A DNA stretch of 46,726 nt, taken from NCBI RefSeq assembly GCF_000350085.1, contig NZ_CAUM01000035.1, forward strand, positions 1 through 46,726. Direction: 5' to 3'. The translations under genes were made by a program, and so were the position numbers. Below are positions 29,528 to 38,762 of this stretch, piece by piece. How positions within the stretch are numbered: the first letter of the stretch is position 1; every line of letters starts with the position of its first letter. The stretch is from Mesorhizobium metallidurans STM 2683 (GTDB lineage Bacteria; Pseudomonadota; Alphaproteobacteria; Rhizobiales; Rhizobiaceae). The notes beneath the pieces are model-generated. The model did no database searches and was not told where the DNA came from. It was given only the letters and a program-made list of their open reading frames with translations.

Positions 29528-29715
29528 CTTCGTCATCCTGGGGCGGAGCAAGGCGCGAAGCGACGCGGCGCAGACCCCAAGATCCATGCCGTGACATCAG
29601 GGCGCCGTTACGGTGCAGAATTCTGCTCCGTTGCACTCTTCGATCGAGGTTACGGCATGGATCCCTGGGTCTTCGCGACGGAGCTTCGCTCCTGCTTCGC
29701 CCTGGGATGACGAAG
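29528..29715. repeat. 188-bp palindromic mosaic repeat (RIME-like)
   Basis: The outer arms CTTCGTCATCC (29528-29538) and GGATGACGAAG (29705-29715) are perfectly inverted. Inner arms GATCCATGCCGT (29581-29592) and ACGGCATGGATC (29652-29663) are also perfect, and GCAGAATTCTGC (29615-29626) is a central palindrome. The segments between are imperfectly complementary, so the whole can fold into one long branched hairpin. It resembles rhizobial intergenic mosaic elements in size and style; membership of a named family was not checked. It lies between pgm and glgX. Confidence 0.75.
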
Positions 29716-29774
29716 TGGAGGCGGCCTCGGCCAATCCCGAGCGTTTGCGGCAATGCACCGCAAGGCTGGTTCGC

Positions 29775-31775
29775 GTGAGCCAGCTCGGCGCAACCATCAC
29801 CAACGAAGGCATCCGCTTTGCCGCCCGGTCGTCATCGGCCAGCAAGCTCTGGGTCTCGATCTTCGACAAGCAGGGAAACCGCGAGCTCGACCGGCAGGAA
29901 CTCCAGCCGGAAGGCGAGGGCGTTCATGCGCTTTTCGTCGCCGGCCTTGCCGCCGGCACGCGATACGGCTTCCGCGCCGACGGCGACTACGCGCCCGAGC
30001 GCGGATTCTGGTTCGATCCCGACAAGCTGCTCGTCGATCCCTATGCCCTGGAGGTCGACAGGCCTTATGCCTATGACGGCAGGCTCGCTGCGCGTCGAGG
30101 CGAGGGCGCCGACACCGCTCCGCTGATGCCGAAGGCGATTGCCGGCGCTTCGCCGAAACCGCTGCCTGTCTTGCCGCCGCTCTTCCGGCCCGGCGGACTG
30201 ATCTATGAAGTGCCGGTGCGCGCCTTCACCATGCTGCATCCGGACATCCCCGAAAAACAGCGCGGCACGATTGCAGCACTCGCTCATCCGGTGATTGTCG
30301 AGCATCTGAAAAGACTCGGTGTCGGCGCCGTCGAACTGATGCCGGTGACCGCATCGATCGACGAGCGGCATTTGCCGCCGCTCGGGCTGCGCAACGCCTG
30401 GGGCTACAATCCCGTGACCTTCATGGCGCTCGACCCGCGTCTTGCGCCCGGCGGGCTGGCTGAGTTGCGGCAGACTGTCGCCATGCTGCGTGAGGCGGGC
30501 ATCGGCACAATTCTCGACCTTGTGTTCAACCATACCGGCGAAAGCGACAGGCTGGGGCCGACACTGTCGCTGCGCGGCCTCGACAACCGCGCCTACTACC
30601 GGCACGCGGCGGACGGCGGGCTGGCCAACGACACCGGCACCGGCAACACGGTTGCCTGCGACCATCCGGTTGTCCAGGAAATGGTCCTCGATACGCTTCG
30701 CCATTTTGTCGGCCATGCCGGCGTCGATGGCTTCCGTTTCGATCTGGCGCCTGTTCTGGGCCGTGTCGAAGGGGTTTTCGATCCCGATGCGCCGTTGCTG
30801 AAAGCTATCCGGAACGATCCGGTTCTTGGCGACCGGGCGCTGATCGCCGAGCCTTGGGATATCGGGCGGGACGGCTACCAGCTCGGCAATTTCCCCCCGC
30901 CCTTCCTCGAATGGAACGACAAATATCGCGACGATGTCAGACGCTTTTGGCGCGGCGATGCAGGCATGGTCGGCACGCTGGCGACACGGCTTGCCGGCTC
31001 GTCCGATGTGTTCGGCAGGGCAGGGCAGCGCACCGGCCGCTCCGTCAATTTCATCGCCGCGCATGACGGCATGACGCTGGCCGACATCGTCGCCTACGAG
31101 CACAAGCACAATGACGCCAATGGCGAGCAGAACCGGGACGGCCACAGCGAGAACCTGTCATGGAACAACGGTATCGAGGGCACCACATCGGACGCGGCTG
31201 TCGCCAAGGCCCGCTTCGATGACCATTGCGCGCTGCTGGCCACGCTCTTTGCCTCGCGCGGCACCATCATGCTGACGGCGGGCGACGAATTCGGCCGCAC
31301 GCAGAAGGGCAACAACAATGCCTATGCGCAGGATAACGGGATCACCTGGCTCGACTGGGCTGGACGCGACCGGGCGCTGGAAGGATACGCGGTCTTGCTC
31401 GCCACGCTGCGCCGCGCCGTGCCGGCGCTCTCGGACACGCATTTTCTGACCGGGAAGGCGGCAGATGCGTCAGACATTCCCGACGTCGCCTGGTTGACCG
31501 AGACCGGCGCGCCATTTGGCGAAGCGGACTGGAACGATCCCTCGCGACACCGGCTCGTCATGCTGCTCGGCGATACCGGAGGCGGCCGCCTTGCCGTCAT
31601 GGTCAACGGCGACCGCCGCCAATGTGTCTTCACCTTGCCGGCGCGCGAAGGGTTCGAGTGGCGCCAGGCGATCGAAACGCAGGCGATCGGCTCTGCACGG
31701 CCGCTGCCGGGCCGCAGTGTGAATTTCATGATTGAGCGCAGGGCCGGCACAGCCCGTGCCGGGAAGGGTGCGTGA
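29775..31775 (+). CDS. glgX: glycogen debranching enzyme
   Basis: GlgX hydrolyses the alpha-1,6 branches left on phosphorylase limit dextrin. Numbered from GTG 29775, the 666-residue protein has a CBM48-like N-terminal domain, then a GH13 barrel with nucleophile Asp 323 (DGFRFDL), acid/base Glu 359 (IAEPWDIG) and Asp 431 (AAHDGMT). The frame stays open to an ATG at 29613, but those codons lie in or next to the 188-bp repeat and read as non-family sequence, so the GTG before SQLGATITNEGIRFA is preferred. A start at 29715 or 29745 cannot be excluded. It overlaps the next gene in a TGATG junction. Confidence 0.92.
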   Translation: MSQLGATITNEGIRFAARSSSASKLWVSIFDKQGNRELDRQELQPEGEGVHALFVAGLAAGTRYGFRADGDYAPERGFWFDPDKLLVDPYALEVDRPYAYDGRLAARRGEGADTAPLMPKAIAGASPKPLPVLPPLFRPGGLIYEVPVRAFTMLHPDIPEKQRGTIAALAHPVIVEHLKRLGVGAVELMPVTASIDERHLPPLGLRNAWGYNPVTFMALDPRLAPGGLAELRQTVAMLREAGIGTILDLVFNHTGESDRLGPTLSLRGLDNRAYYRHAADGGLANDTGTGNTVACDHPVVQEMVLDTLRHFVGHAGVDGFRFDLAPVLGRVEGVFDPDAPLLKAIRNDPVLGDRALIAEPWDIGRDGYQLGNFPPPFLEWNDKYRDDVRRFWRGDAGMVGTLATRLAGSSDVFGRAGQRTGRSVNFIAAHDGMTLADIVAYEHKHNDANGEQNRDGHSENLSWNNGIEGTTSDAAVAKARFDDHCALLATLFASRGTIMLTAGDEFGRTQKGNNNAYAQDNGITWLDWAGRDRALEGYAVLLATLRRAVPALSDTHFLTGKAADASDIPDVAWLTETGAPFGEADWNDPSRHRLVMLLGDTGGGRLAVMVNGDRRQCVFTLPAREGFEWRQAIETQAIGSARPLPGRSVNFMIERRAGTARAGKGA

Positions 31776-33418
31776 TGGCCGACGAGAAGACCGAGTGGTG
31801 GCGCGGTTGCGTCATCTACCAGATCTATCCGCGTTCCTTCCAGGATACGACTGGCGACGGCAGCGGCGATCTCAAGGGTATCACGTCGCGGCTTGCTCAT
31901 GTTGCTTCGCTTGGCGTCGATGCAGTCTGGCTGTCGCCTTTCTTCAAGTCGCCAATGGCCGACATGGGCTACGACGTGTCGGATTACTGCGCGGTCGATC
32001 CGATGTTCGGCATATCAGAGGATTTCGATGCGCTGGTTGCCGAAGCCCACCGGCTCGGCCTGAAGATCATCATCGATCAGGTGCTGTCGCATTCCTCCGA
32101 CAAGCACGACTGGTTCGTCGAAAGCCGCGCCAGCCGCGACAATCCCAAGGCCGATTGGTATGTCTGGGCCGACGCCAGGCCCGATGGCAGCGCGCCCAAC
32201 AACTGGCTATCGCTCTTCGGCGGCCCGGCCTGGGAGTGGGACTCGACCCGCAGGCAATATTACATGCACAATTTCCTGGCCTCGCAGCCGGATCTGAATT
32301 TCCACAATCCCGAGGTCCAGGATGCGCTTCTGGACACGGTGCGGTTCTGGCTGGAACGAGGCGTCGATGGCTTTCGGCTGGACACGGTCAACTATTATGT
32401 CCATGACCGCTGGCTACGCAGCAATCCGCCCTTGGCGTCAAGTGTCGCCGGCACCAACGCTGAAACCAATAGCTATCTCTATCAGGAACATCTGTTCGAC
32501 AAGACACAGCCGGAAAACCTCGCTTTCCTCAAGCGCTTCCGGGCGCTGCTCGACGAGTATGGAGGCCGCGCCGCCGTCGGCGAGGTCGGTGACGAAACTC
32601 GCTCGCTGCAAACGCTCGCCGCCTATACCTCCGGCGGCGACAAGCTCAACATGTGCTACACTTTCGACCTGCTCGGGCCGCAATTCTCGGCCGCGCATGT
32701 GCGCGGCTGCGTCGAGGCGTTCGCGGCTGCCGTCGCCGATGGCTGGGTCTGCTGGGCCTTCTCCAACCATGATGTCGTGCGCCATGTCAGCCGCTGGACA
32801 AGACCCGGCGACGATCCGGATGCCGTGGCGAGGTTCTCGATTGTACTGCTGTCCTGCCTGCGCGGATCGATCTGTCTCTACCAGGGTGAGGAACTCGGAC
32901 TGGAAGAGGCGGAACTGGCCTTCGAGGATCTGCGCGATCCGGTCGGCATCCGCTTCTGGCCGGGGGTCAAGGGCAGGGATGGCTGCCGCACGCCGATGGT
33001 CTGGGAGGCCGGCGCCGACAATGCCGGCTTTTCCCTAGGCAAGCCGTGGCTTCCGGTTCCGGCAGGCCATCGCAGCCGCGCCGTCGACGTCCAGAACGGC
33101 AAGGATCACTCGGTGCTGTCGGCCTACCGTTCGATGCTTGCCTTGCGCAAGCGCCATCCGGCCCTGATCAGCGGTTCGATCCGCTTTCTCGATGCCGGGG
33201 GCGACGTGCTGGCCTTCATTCGCGAGCGTGATGGCGAAAGGCTGCTCTGCGTCTTCAATTTCGCCGGTGAGCCGGCAGGCTGGGCGCTGCCGCCCGATTT
33301 GGGCGGTGTCGAGGTGGTTGCTCTCGCCGTCGACGCCGCCGGCTCTCCTGCCGGCGTTCTCGAAGAAGCCGGACTGGCGCTGCCGCCTTTGGGCTGCTTC
33401 GTCGGGCGGATTGACTGA
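31775..33418 (+). CDS. GH13 alpha-glucosidase / oligo-1,6-glucosidase-like enzyme
   Basis: A cytoplasmic alpha-amylase-family hydrolase, probably acting on small malto-oligosaccharides released by debranching. There is no signal peptide. The 547-residue protein starts WWRGCVIYQIYPRSF, typical of alpha-glucosidases and trehalulose-type hydrolases. Catalytic residues are Asp 203 (FRLDTVN), Glu 270 (VGEVGDE) and Asp 333 (SNHDVVRH). The ATG at 31775 uses the last base of the glgX stop; a GTG one codon earlier is also possible. GGGAAGGG stands upstream. Its place after glgX suggests a full degradation route to glucose. AglA-type alpha-glucoside hydrolases are the main alternative assignment. It converges with tadG, only 8 bases away. 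Confidence 0.9.
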   Translation: MADEKTEWWRGCVIYQIYPRSFQDTTGDGSGDLKGITSRLAHVASLGVDAVWLSPFFKSPMADMGYDVSDYCAVDPMFGISEDFDALVAEAHRLGLKIIIDQVLSHSSDKHDWFVESRASRDNPKADWYVWADARPDGSAPNNWLSLFGGPAWEWDSTRRQYYMHNFLASQPDLNFHNPEVQDALLDTVRFWLERGVDGFRLDTVNYYVHDRWLRSNPPLASSVAGTNAETNSYLYQEHLFDKTQPENLAFLKRFRALLDEYGGRAAVGEVGDETRSLQTLAAYTSGGDKLNMCYTFDLLGPQFSAAHVRGCVEAFAAAVADGWVCWAFSNHDVVRHVSRWTRPGDDPDAVARFSIVLLSCLRGSICLYQGEELGLEEAELAFEDLRDPVGIRFWPGVKGRDGCRTPMVWEAGADNAGFSLGKPWLPVPAGHRSRAVDVQNGKDHSVLSAYRSMLALRKRHPALISGSIRFLDAGGDVLAFIRERDGERLLCVFNFAGEPAGWALPPDLGGVEVVALAVDAAGSPAGVLEEAGLALPPLGCFVGRID

Positions 33419-33426
33419 CGGCCGGA

Positions 33427-35211
33427 CTACTGGACGAGCACGGAGCGCCCGCAGGTCGCGCCGACGACCCGGACATCCGCCTCGCCGACGCGCACGCCGA
33501 GTGCCGCAAGTACGTTGTAGACCAACTCGTCGACGGGCGCGGTCACGCCATTCAGCAGCGTCACCACCGCCGGCTTCACCGCTCCGAGCAGGGCGGTCAC
33601 GTCAAGGCCGAGGCCCAGCGCGCTGACCGAAAGCGACAGATTGCTGACGAGCGAGGTGGTGAGGGATTGCGTCAGGTTTTTCGTGGAGACGGTCTTGATC
33701 GTCTTGTTGGCGATGTCGGTGCTGTTGAAGGTCAACGTCGTCGGATCGTTGTTGGTGATCGCAAGTGCCGAAGAACCGTTCACTCCCAGCAGATTGAGGG
33801 TAAGGAACAGAAGCTTCACCTCTACCGCCGCGATCGTGGCATCGGAGAACGACTGCGGGTTGCTGAAATCGGCGAAGGCGGAGGAACTGCCGTCGGCGTC
33901 GCTGTTGGCAAGGTGTAGCGCGGCGACGCCCGGCCGTGCTTCTATGGTAACCTTCAAGCTGTCCGGACGCCCCGTTGGACAACTTATATCGGTCAGTTTG
34001 GCTTCGGCGTAGGCCACTTCCACATGCAAGGGCAGATTGACCGACAGGAGCTTGACGCCGCCGCCGAGGGCGGCGTTGCCGATGCCTACGGACGCCAGCA
34101 GCTTGATCCGCGTCTGCGCTGTGCGCACCACGGCGCCTTTCTCGCCGATTGTCAGCCATGGCGAGAATTGCATGGGTTCGCCGATGGCGATGGCAAGGGT
34201 GGTTGAGGTAAGTCCGGGGATGGTGGCTCCGAGGTTGACCTGGACCTGGTTCGAGCCGTTGGCCAGTGCCGCGGCAGCGCTCAGCATTCCCATGGCGCTT
34301 GCGCCGACCGAAAGGCCTGCCGACTCTTGTCCGAGGCCCAGTTGGCCGACGGAGCCGAGATCGACGAGATGACTGAGCGGGATCTTGACCGTGCTGGTGG
34401 CCTTGGACGCGATCGTCTGAAGGGAGAGCTTGGCCGCGCTGCCAACCCCCGGAACATTGGCCATGGCGGTGGCGATCTGGCCGACCGTCGCCTTTGACGC
34501 CAGCACGTCCGAATAGGACACGCCTGTCAGGTTCAATTGCACCGCAAGGGCGTCGACAAACGAAAGCACATTGACGTCGGCCGAGATCAGCGCGTTGTAG
34601 TCCATGACGCTGAGCGAGATGTTGCCGCCCAGGAGCCCGCTGAGAAGCGCGTTGAGAATGCCGCCATTGACGCTGAGAAGCCTGGACCCGATCGAGAACA
34701 TCGCCTGCGGCGTCATGCTGGCGATGGCCTCGGTGCCGATGACCGGGGTCGGAATAAGCGAACTGGCGAAATAGCGGGCGGGAATCTTGTTGAGGGCGAC
34801 ATGGACAGCGTTGTAGGGCGTCTTGCCGGCCTCGAAGCGTTTTCCCACGCTGAGCGACGATGCCGCCGAATATCGGCCGGGGGTGACCGATACGACGGTC
34901 TTTCCGAGAGTGGGAACGACTGTCTGGCCTGCCTTCTTGACAATTATACCCGGCATGCCGTTGTCGCCGAGCGTGGTCACCACTGCGGCCTCGATGTTGG
35001 TCATGTTCGAGGCCGCCGTGATTGCCGCCAGGTCGGTCATTGCCTGGGCTTCCCGGCGCTCCACATAGATCGAGCCTTCGTCGATGGCGAAAGCCGCCGC
35101 CGCCAGCGCGACCGGCGCGCTTAGCGCCGTCATCACGGCGAAGTTCGCCCTGAGATCGCCGAACATCGATCGCAGGATCCCGCCGATTCTCCGCTGCAAG
35201 GACTTCGACAT
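33427..35211 (-). CDS. TadG-like pilus-assembly protein
   Basis: The N-terminus fits TadG: a short basic cytoplasmic part, one membrane segment (about 24-44, FAVMTALSAPVALAAAAFAID) and the following VERREAQAMTDLAAITAA, the TadE/TadG-like pattern of minor Flp pilins or assembly proteins. The remaining roughly 540 residues are predicted periplasmic, rich in Ala, Leu, Ser and Thr, with two Cys near the end (DISCPTG and ATCGRSV). I do not recognise a named domain in that part. Its ATG directly follows the tadE stop. No other cpa/tad genes are in the window, so the pair is detached from a pilus cluster. The exact role is unclear. Confidence 0.78.
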   Translation of the reverse strand: MSKSLQRRIGGILRSMFGDLRANFAVMTALSAPVALAAAAFAIDEGSIYVERREAQAMTDLAAITAASNMTNIEAAVVTTLGDNGMPGIIVKKAGQTVVPTLGKTVVSVTPGRYSAASSLSVGKRFEAGKTPYNAVHVALNKIPARYFASSLIPTPVIGTEAIASMTPQAMFSIGSRLLSVNGGILNALLSGLLGGNISLSVMDYNALISADVNVLSFVDALAVQLNLTGVSYSDVLASKATVGQIATAMANVPGVGSAAKLSLQTIASKATSTVKIPLSHLVDLGSVGQLGLGQESAGLSVGASAMGMLSAAAALANGSNQVQVNLGATIPGLTSTTLAIAIGEPMQFSPWLTIGEKGAVVRTAQTRIKLLASVGIGNAALGGGVKLLSVNLPLHVEVAYAEAKLTDISCPTGRPDSLKVTIEARPGVAALHLANSDADGSSSAFADFSNPQSFSDATIAAVEVKLLFLTLNLLGVNGSSALAITNNDPTTLTFNSTDIANKTIKTVSTKNLTQSLTTSLVSNLSLSVSALGLGLDVTALLGAVKPAVVTLLNGVTAPVDELVYNVLAALGVRVGEADVRVVGATCGRSVLVQ

Positions 35212-35691
35212 TCAGATGCCTCCGATCCTTATCGTCGACTTGCGTGAAATCGTGGTTCCCGGCATTGGCAGGGCGGGCAACAGGTTCCAGATCGGCAGGT
35301 TGCGCGCATCGTATTGGATGGACACGACGAACTGGTTTCCATCGGCGGTGCTGTCCTTGGCCTGGTAGGTCAGCTTGGCGGAATCGACGAACGGATATCC
35401 GCCGGCGTTGTTGGCGACGAAACTGGCAACCAGCGTCTGACGCTCGGTTTCGTTTAGCCCGGCAATCGCGGTGCGCGCGGCGTCCGCAGCAATTTGCTGG
35501 ACCGAATTGCTTGCGCCGAAATAGATACCGTATGCAACCATTCCGAGCAGAAGCAGGATAAAAATTGGCGAAAGAAATGCGAATTCGACTGCGGTGGTCC
35601 CGGATCGTTCTCTCAATTGAAGTAGTTTTTCGCTAAATCCGCGTATATTTTGCTTCATTTTGAAGTTTATTTTACTTTCTATCTTATCCAT
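35212..35691 (-). CDS. TadE-like pilus-assembly protein
   Basis: A 159-residue protein with the TadE signature: a basic start, then RSGTTAVEFAFLSPIFILLLLGMVAYGIYFGA at about 29-60, which combines the prepilin-like Glu with one membrane segment, then QQIAADAARTA. TadE proteins are minor pilins or pseudopilins of the Flp/Tad secretion system at the inner membrane. The ATG at 35691 is followed by a second Met at residue 12. AAGGA lies very close to the first ATG, so the start could be either. tadG begins at once after its stop. Candidate CtrA boxes lie about 40 to 80 bases upstream. Confidence 0.82.
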   Translation of the reverse strand: MDKIESKINFKMKQNIRGFSEKLLQLRERSGTTAVEFAFLSPIFILLLLGMVAYGIYFGASNSVQQIAADAARTAIAGLNETERQTLVASFVANNAGGYPFVDSAKLTYQAKDSTADGNQFVVSIQYDARNLPIWNLLPALPMPGTTISRKSTIRIGGI

Positions 35692-36065
35692 GTCCTTCGC
35701 CCATCAAAGATGTGTGGAAGACGTACAGAGGCCAGTTAAAGATGTTACCGAAGGTTGCTTAAGAACGCATTAAGGTTTTGGCGAACTGCAAATGAATGCA
35801 GGTACCTTGCCCGAAGCGAAGGCTTCGCGGCGAGAAGAACGGGGGGCGGCGGCTCATGGTTTCGATCGGCGGTCTGGCTGTCGTGCGGAGGCCTTACTTT
35901 GGGTGACCCCGAGAGTCTGTTGAAATAAAAAATCTCCGCGTTACTGTCTGGGCACCAAGCCGACGGAAAGGGAACCGGCGGCGCGCTCAAAGAGGCCATC
36001 GATCGGTTTCAGGGCGACAACACTCAGAGGCGTCGCCAAAGGGCCGTCTCGACAGGGAGAACTTC
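35692..36065. other. 374-bp divergent intergenic region between tadE and oppA
   Basis: No gene is seen. On the tadE side it holds the CtrA-like boxes. In the middle, CGAAGC (35812-35817) and GCTTCG (35822-35827) form a small hairpin. On the oppA side, GGCGAC (36013-36018) and GTCGCC (36032-36037) could pair in the oppA leader. A TTGAAA at 35920-35925 lacks a good -10 box. Confidence 0.6.
35736..35773 (-). promoter_or_regulatory. CtrA-like boxes before tadE
   Basis: TTAA-N7-TTAA occurs exactly at 35759-35773 (read on the minus strand as TTAATGCGTTCTTAA), matching the CtrA consensus spacing. A second, weaker motif, GGTAAC-ATC-TTTAAC, lies at about 35735-35749. The boxes stand about 45-80 bases before the tadE start, a normal distance for CtrA-activated promoters. 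Confidence 0.5.
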
Positions 36066-37658
36066 ATGCTGAAAAACATGCTGAAGGCGACAGTATTCGC
36101 CACAACCATGGCCCTCGCTGCTGGCGCCTTCCTTGCGCCGGCTTTCGCCGAGGTCGTCTATAACAGAGGCACCGCCGCCGAATCGGAGTCGGTCGACCCG
36201 CATAAGACCTCCACGGTCTACGAAGCCAATATCTTGCGTGACCTGTACCAGGGGCTGGTCATGCAGGACCAGAACGCGAACCTCATCCCGGGCGCCGCCG
36301 AGAGCTGGACGGTATCGGATGACGGCACCGTCTACACGTTCAAGCTGCGCAAGGACGGCCAGTGGTCGGACGGCAGCCCGGTGACGGCTGAAGACTTCGT
36401 CTTCGCCTTCCGTCGGCTGGAAGATCCGGCCACCGGCGCCGAATACGCTTCGATGCTCTATCCGGTGAAGGGCGCCGAGGACGTCAACACGAAGAAGGGC
36501 AAGCCCGAGGATATGGGCGTGAAGGCGGTCGACGCCAACACGCTGGAAGTCACGCTCAAGGCGCCGACGCCTTATTTCCTGGAGATGCTGACCCACCAGG
36601 CGACCTATCCGGTCAACAAGGCCTCAATGGACAAGCTCGGCGCCGACTGGATCAAGCCGGGCAATCTGGTCTCCAACGGCGCCTATACGCTGGCCGAGTG
36701 GGTTCCCAACGACCATATGAAACTGGTCAAGAATCCGAAATTCTGGGACGCGGCAAGCGTCAAGATCGACACCGTCAACTACATCCCGACCGAAGATCGC
36801 TCGTCGGCGATGAAGCGCTTCGAGGCAGGTGAACTCGACAGCTACGACGATCTCCCGACCGAACAGCTCGCCGACCTCAAGACCAAGTTCGGTGACCAGA
36901 TAAGAGTCGGGCCGTATCTCGGCACCTACTACTACGCGATCAAGACCGACAAGGCGCCGTGGGACAATGTTGAGCTACGCAACGCCATCTCGATGGCGAT
37001 AGACCGCGACTTCCTCGCCGAAAAGGTCTGGCAGAATTCAATGCTGCCCGGCTATTCGATGGTGCCTCCGGGCATTGCGGGCTACACGCCGGCAGTGGCC
37101 AAGTACGCGGACATGTCGCAGATCGACCGCGAGGACGCAGCCAAGAAGATCCTCGAGAAACTCGGCTATACGCCCGAGAAACCATTGAAGATGGAAATCC
37201 GCTACAACACCTCGGAAAACCACAAGAACACCGCCGTGGCCATCCAGGAGCAGCTGAAGCCGCTCGGTATTGAAGTCACCATGGTCAACACCGACACCAA
37301 GACCCACTACTCCTTCCTCGAGCAGAAGGGCGACTATGACGTGGCGCGCGCCGCCTGGATCGCCGACTACAAGGATCCGGAAACCTTCCTCGGCATCTCC
37401 CGCAAGGCGAGCGGCAACAACTATTCGAATTACAACAGCCCGCAATACGAGGCGGCCATGGACAAGGCGGCCGCCGCCGGCGGCAAACCCGAAGAACGCA
37501 TGAAGGACCTCGCTGACGCCGAGCGCATCCTCGTCGACGACGTCGGCAACATCCCGCTTCTCTACTTTAGCTACAAAGATATCGTTTCTCCGAAGCTTCA
37601 AGGCTTCGTCGACAACGTGATGGATGTGCATCCGTCGCGCTTCATCTCCAAGGAATGA
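36066..37658 (+). CDS. oppA: oligopeptide ABC transporter substrate-binding protein
   Basis: A periplasmic peptide-binding protein (SBP_bac_5 family) that delivers oligopeptides to OppBC. The 530-residue product has a signal peptide (about 1-28, ending APAFA), then NRGTAAESESVDPHKTS, typical of OppA/MppA rather than DppA. The segments LRKDGQWSDGSPVTAEDF, SNGAYTLAEWV and YYYAIKTDKAPWDNVELRNAI follow the E. coli OppA pattern as I recall it. GGGAGAA stands a few bases before the ATG. Murein peptides are another possible ligand. The first gene of an operon with oppB, oppC and oppDF. Confidence 0.93.
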   Translation: MLKNMLKATVFATTMALAAGAFLAPAFAEVVYNRGTAAESESVDPHKTSTVYEANILRDLYQGLVMQDQNANLIPGAAESWTVSDDGTVYTFKLRKDGQWSDGSPVTAEDFVFAFRRLEDPATGAEYASMLYPVKGAEDVNTKKGKPEDMGVKAVDANTLEVTLKAPTPYFLEMLTHQATYPVNKASMDKLGADWIKPGNLVSNGAYTLAEWVPNDHMKLVKNPKFWDAASVKIDTVNYIPTEDRSSAMKRFEAGELDSYDDLPTEQLADLKTKFGDQIRVGPYLGTYYYAIKTDKAPWDNVELRNAISMAIDRDFLAEKVWQNSMLPGYSMVPPGIAGYTPAVAKYADMSQIDREDAAKKILEKLGYTPEKPLKMEIRYNTSENHKNTAVAIQEQLKPLGIEVTMVNTDTKTHYSFLEQKGDYDVARAAWIADYKDPETFLGISRKASGNNYSNYNSPQYEAAMDKAAAAGGKPEERMKDLADAERILVDDVGNIPLLYFSYKDIVSPKLQGFVDNVMDVHPSRFISKE

Positions 37659-37838
37659 CAATCATCCTTGGCTGGATCGCCGCGCTCTCTTCCGGGGGCG
37701 CGATGGTCCGGTCGGTCGTCGCATCGGTCCGAAAGTCGTGGTCGATTTTCGGCAAACACGATGCGAAGATTTGAAGGCGCTGGAGCGTGGTTATGCGTCC
37801 GCATGGACGCGTGTCGCTCTGGCCGAAGCGGGGCGCCG

Positions 37839-38762
37839 ATGCTGCGTTATGTATTCCGGCGGCTTCTGACCGCCATCCCGACGCTGTTCGTCATCGTGAC
37901 CACGGCGTTCTTCCTGATACGCGTCGCGCCAGGCGGCCCGTTCAACCAGGAGCGGGGCCTGAGCCCCGAGATCAAGGCAAATCTTGATGCGCAGTTCGGC
38001 CTGGGCGATCCGCTCTGGCTGCAATATGTCCACTATCTCGGCAATCTGCTGCGCGGCAATTTCGGCCCGAGCTACAACATGCCGGACTTCACGGTTGGCG
38101 AATTGTTTGCCAAGGGCCTGCCGATCTCGGTCCAGCTCGGTGCCTCGGCGCTCATTCTGGCGCTGCTGCTCGGCAGCGTTCTCGGCACGATCGCCGCGCT
38201 CAACCAGAACAAGCTCGCCGACTATTCGGTGATCGCGCTGGCGACCGCCGGCAGCACCATTCCGACCTTCGTCATCGCCCCTGTGATCCAGCTTTTGTTC
38301 GGATTGACCTGGAAGCTGCTGCCGATCGGCGGCTGGGGCGATGGCGCTCTGATCAACAAGATCGGCCCGGTGCTGACGCTCGCCTTGCCGCAGATCGCTA
38401 TCGTTGCCCGCCTGATGCGCGGCTCGATGATCGAATCGCTGCGCTCCCACCATATCCGCACCGCCCGTGCGCTCGGTCTGTCCGACTGGTCGGTAGTGGT
38501 GAAACATGCGCTGCGCGGCGCCATCCTGCCGATCGTCTCCTTCACCGGTCCGGCAGCGGCGGCGCTTCTTACCGGCTCGGTCATCGTCGAGACGATCTTC
38601 TCCATTCCAGGCGTTGGCCGCCATTTTGTCGTTGCCGCGCTCAACCGCGATTACACGCTGGTGATGGGAACGGTGGTGGTGATCGCGCTGTTCACCATCA
38701 TCTTCAATCTCATCGTTGACCTCATGTATGCCGTCGTCGATCCGAGGGTGCGCTATGACTGA
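37839..38762 (+). CDS. oppB: oligopeptide ABC transporter permease OppB
   Basis: One of the two inner-membrane channel subunits. The 307-residue product starts MLRYVFRRLLTAIPTLFVIVT, the OppB/DppB N-terminal signature, with six hydrophobic segments and the EAA-like loop RTARALGLSDWSVVVKHALRGAILPIVSF. The ATG at 37839 gives the family length. The open frame begins earlier at 37668, but the additional residues are arginine-rich and not family-like. It lies 180 bases after oppA and overlaps oppC by 8 bases. Confidence 0.93.
   Translation: MLRYVFRRLLTAIPTLFVIVTTAFFLIRVAPGGPFNQERGLSPEIKANLDAQFGLGDPLWLQYVHYLGNLLRGNFGPSYNMPDFTVGELFAKGLPISVQLGASALILALLLGSVLGTIAALNQNKLADYSVIALATAGSTIPTFVIAPVIQLLFGLTWKLLPIGGWGDGALINKIGPVLTLALPQIAIVARLMRGSMIESLRSHHIRTARALGLSDWSVVVKHALRGAILPIVSFTGPAAAALLTGSVIVETIFSIPGVGRHFVVAALNRDYTLVMGTVVVIALFTIIFNLIVDLMYAVVDPRVRYD

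Noticed and set aside
29613..29774. An N-terminal extension of GlgX from ATG 29613
   Set aside because: Those codons lie largely in a repeat palindrome and do not resemble the family.
36013..36037. A riboswitch or small-RNA target in the oppA leader
   Set aside because: The hairpin is only 6 bp and no known riboswitch core is present.
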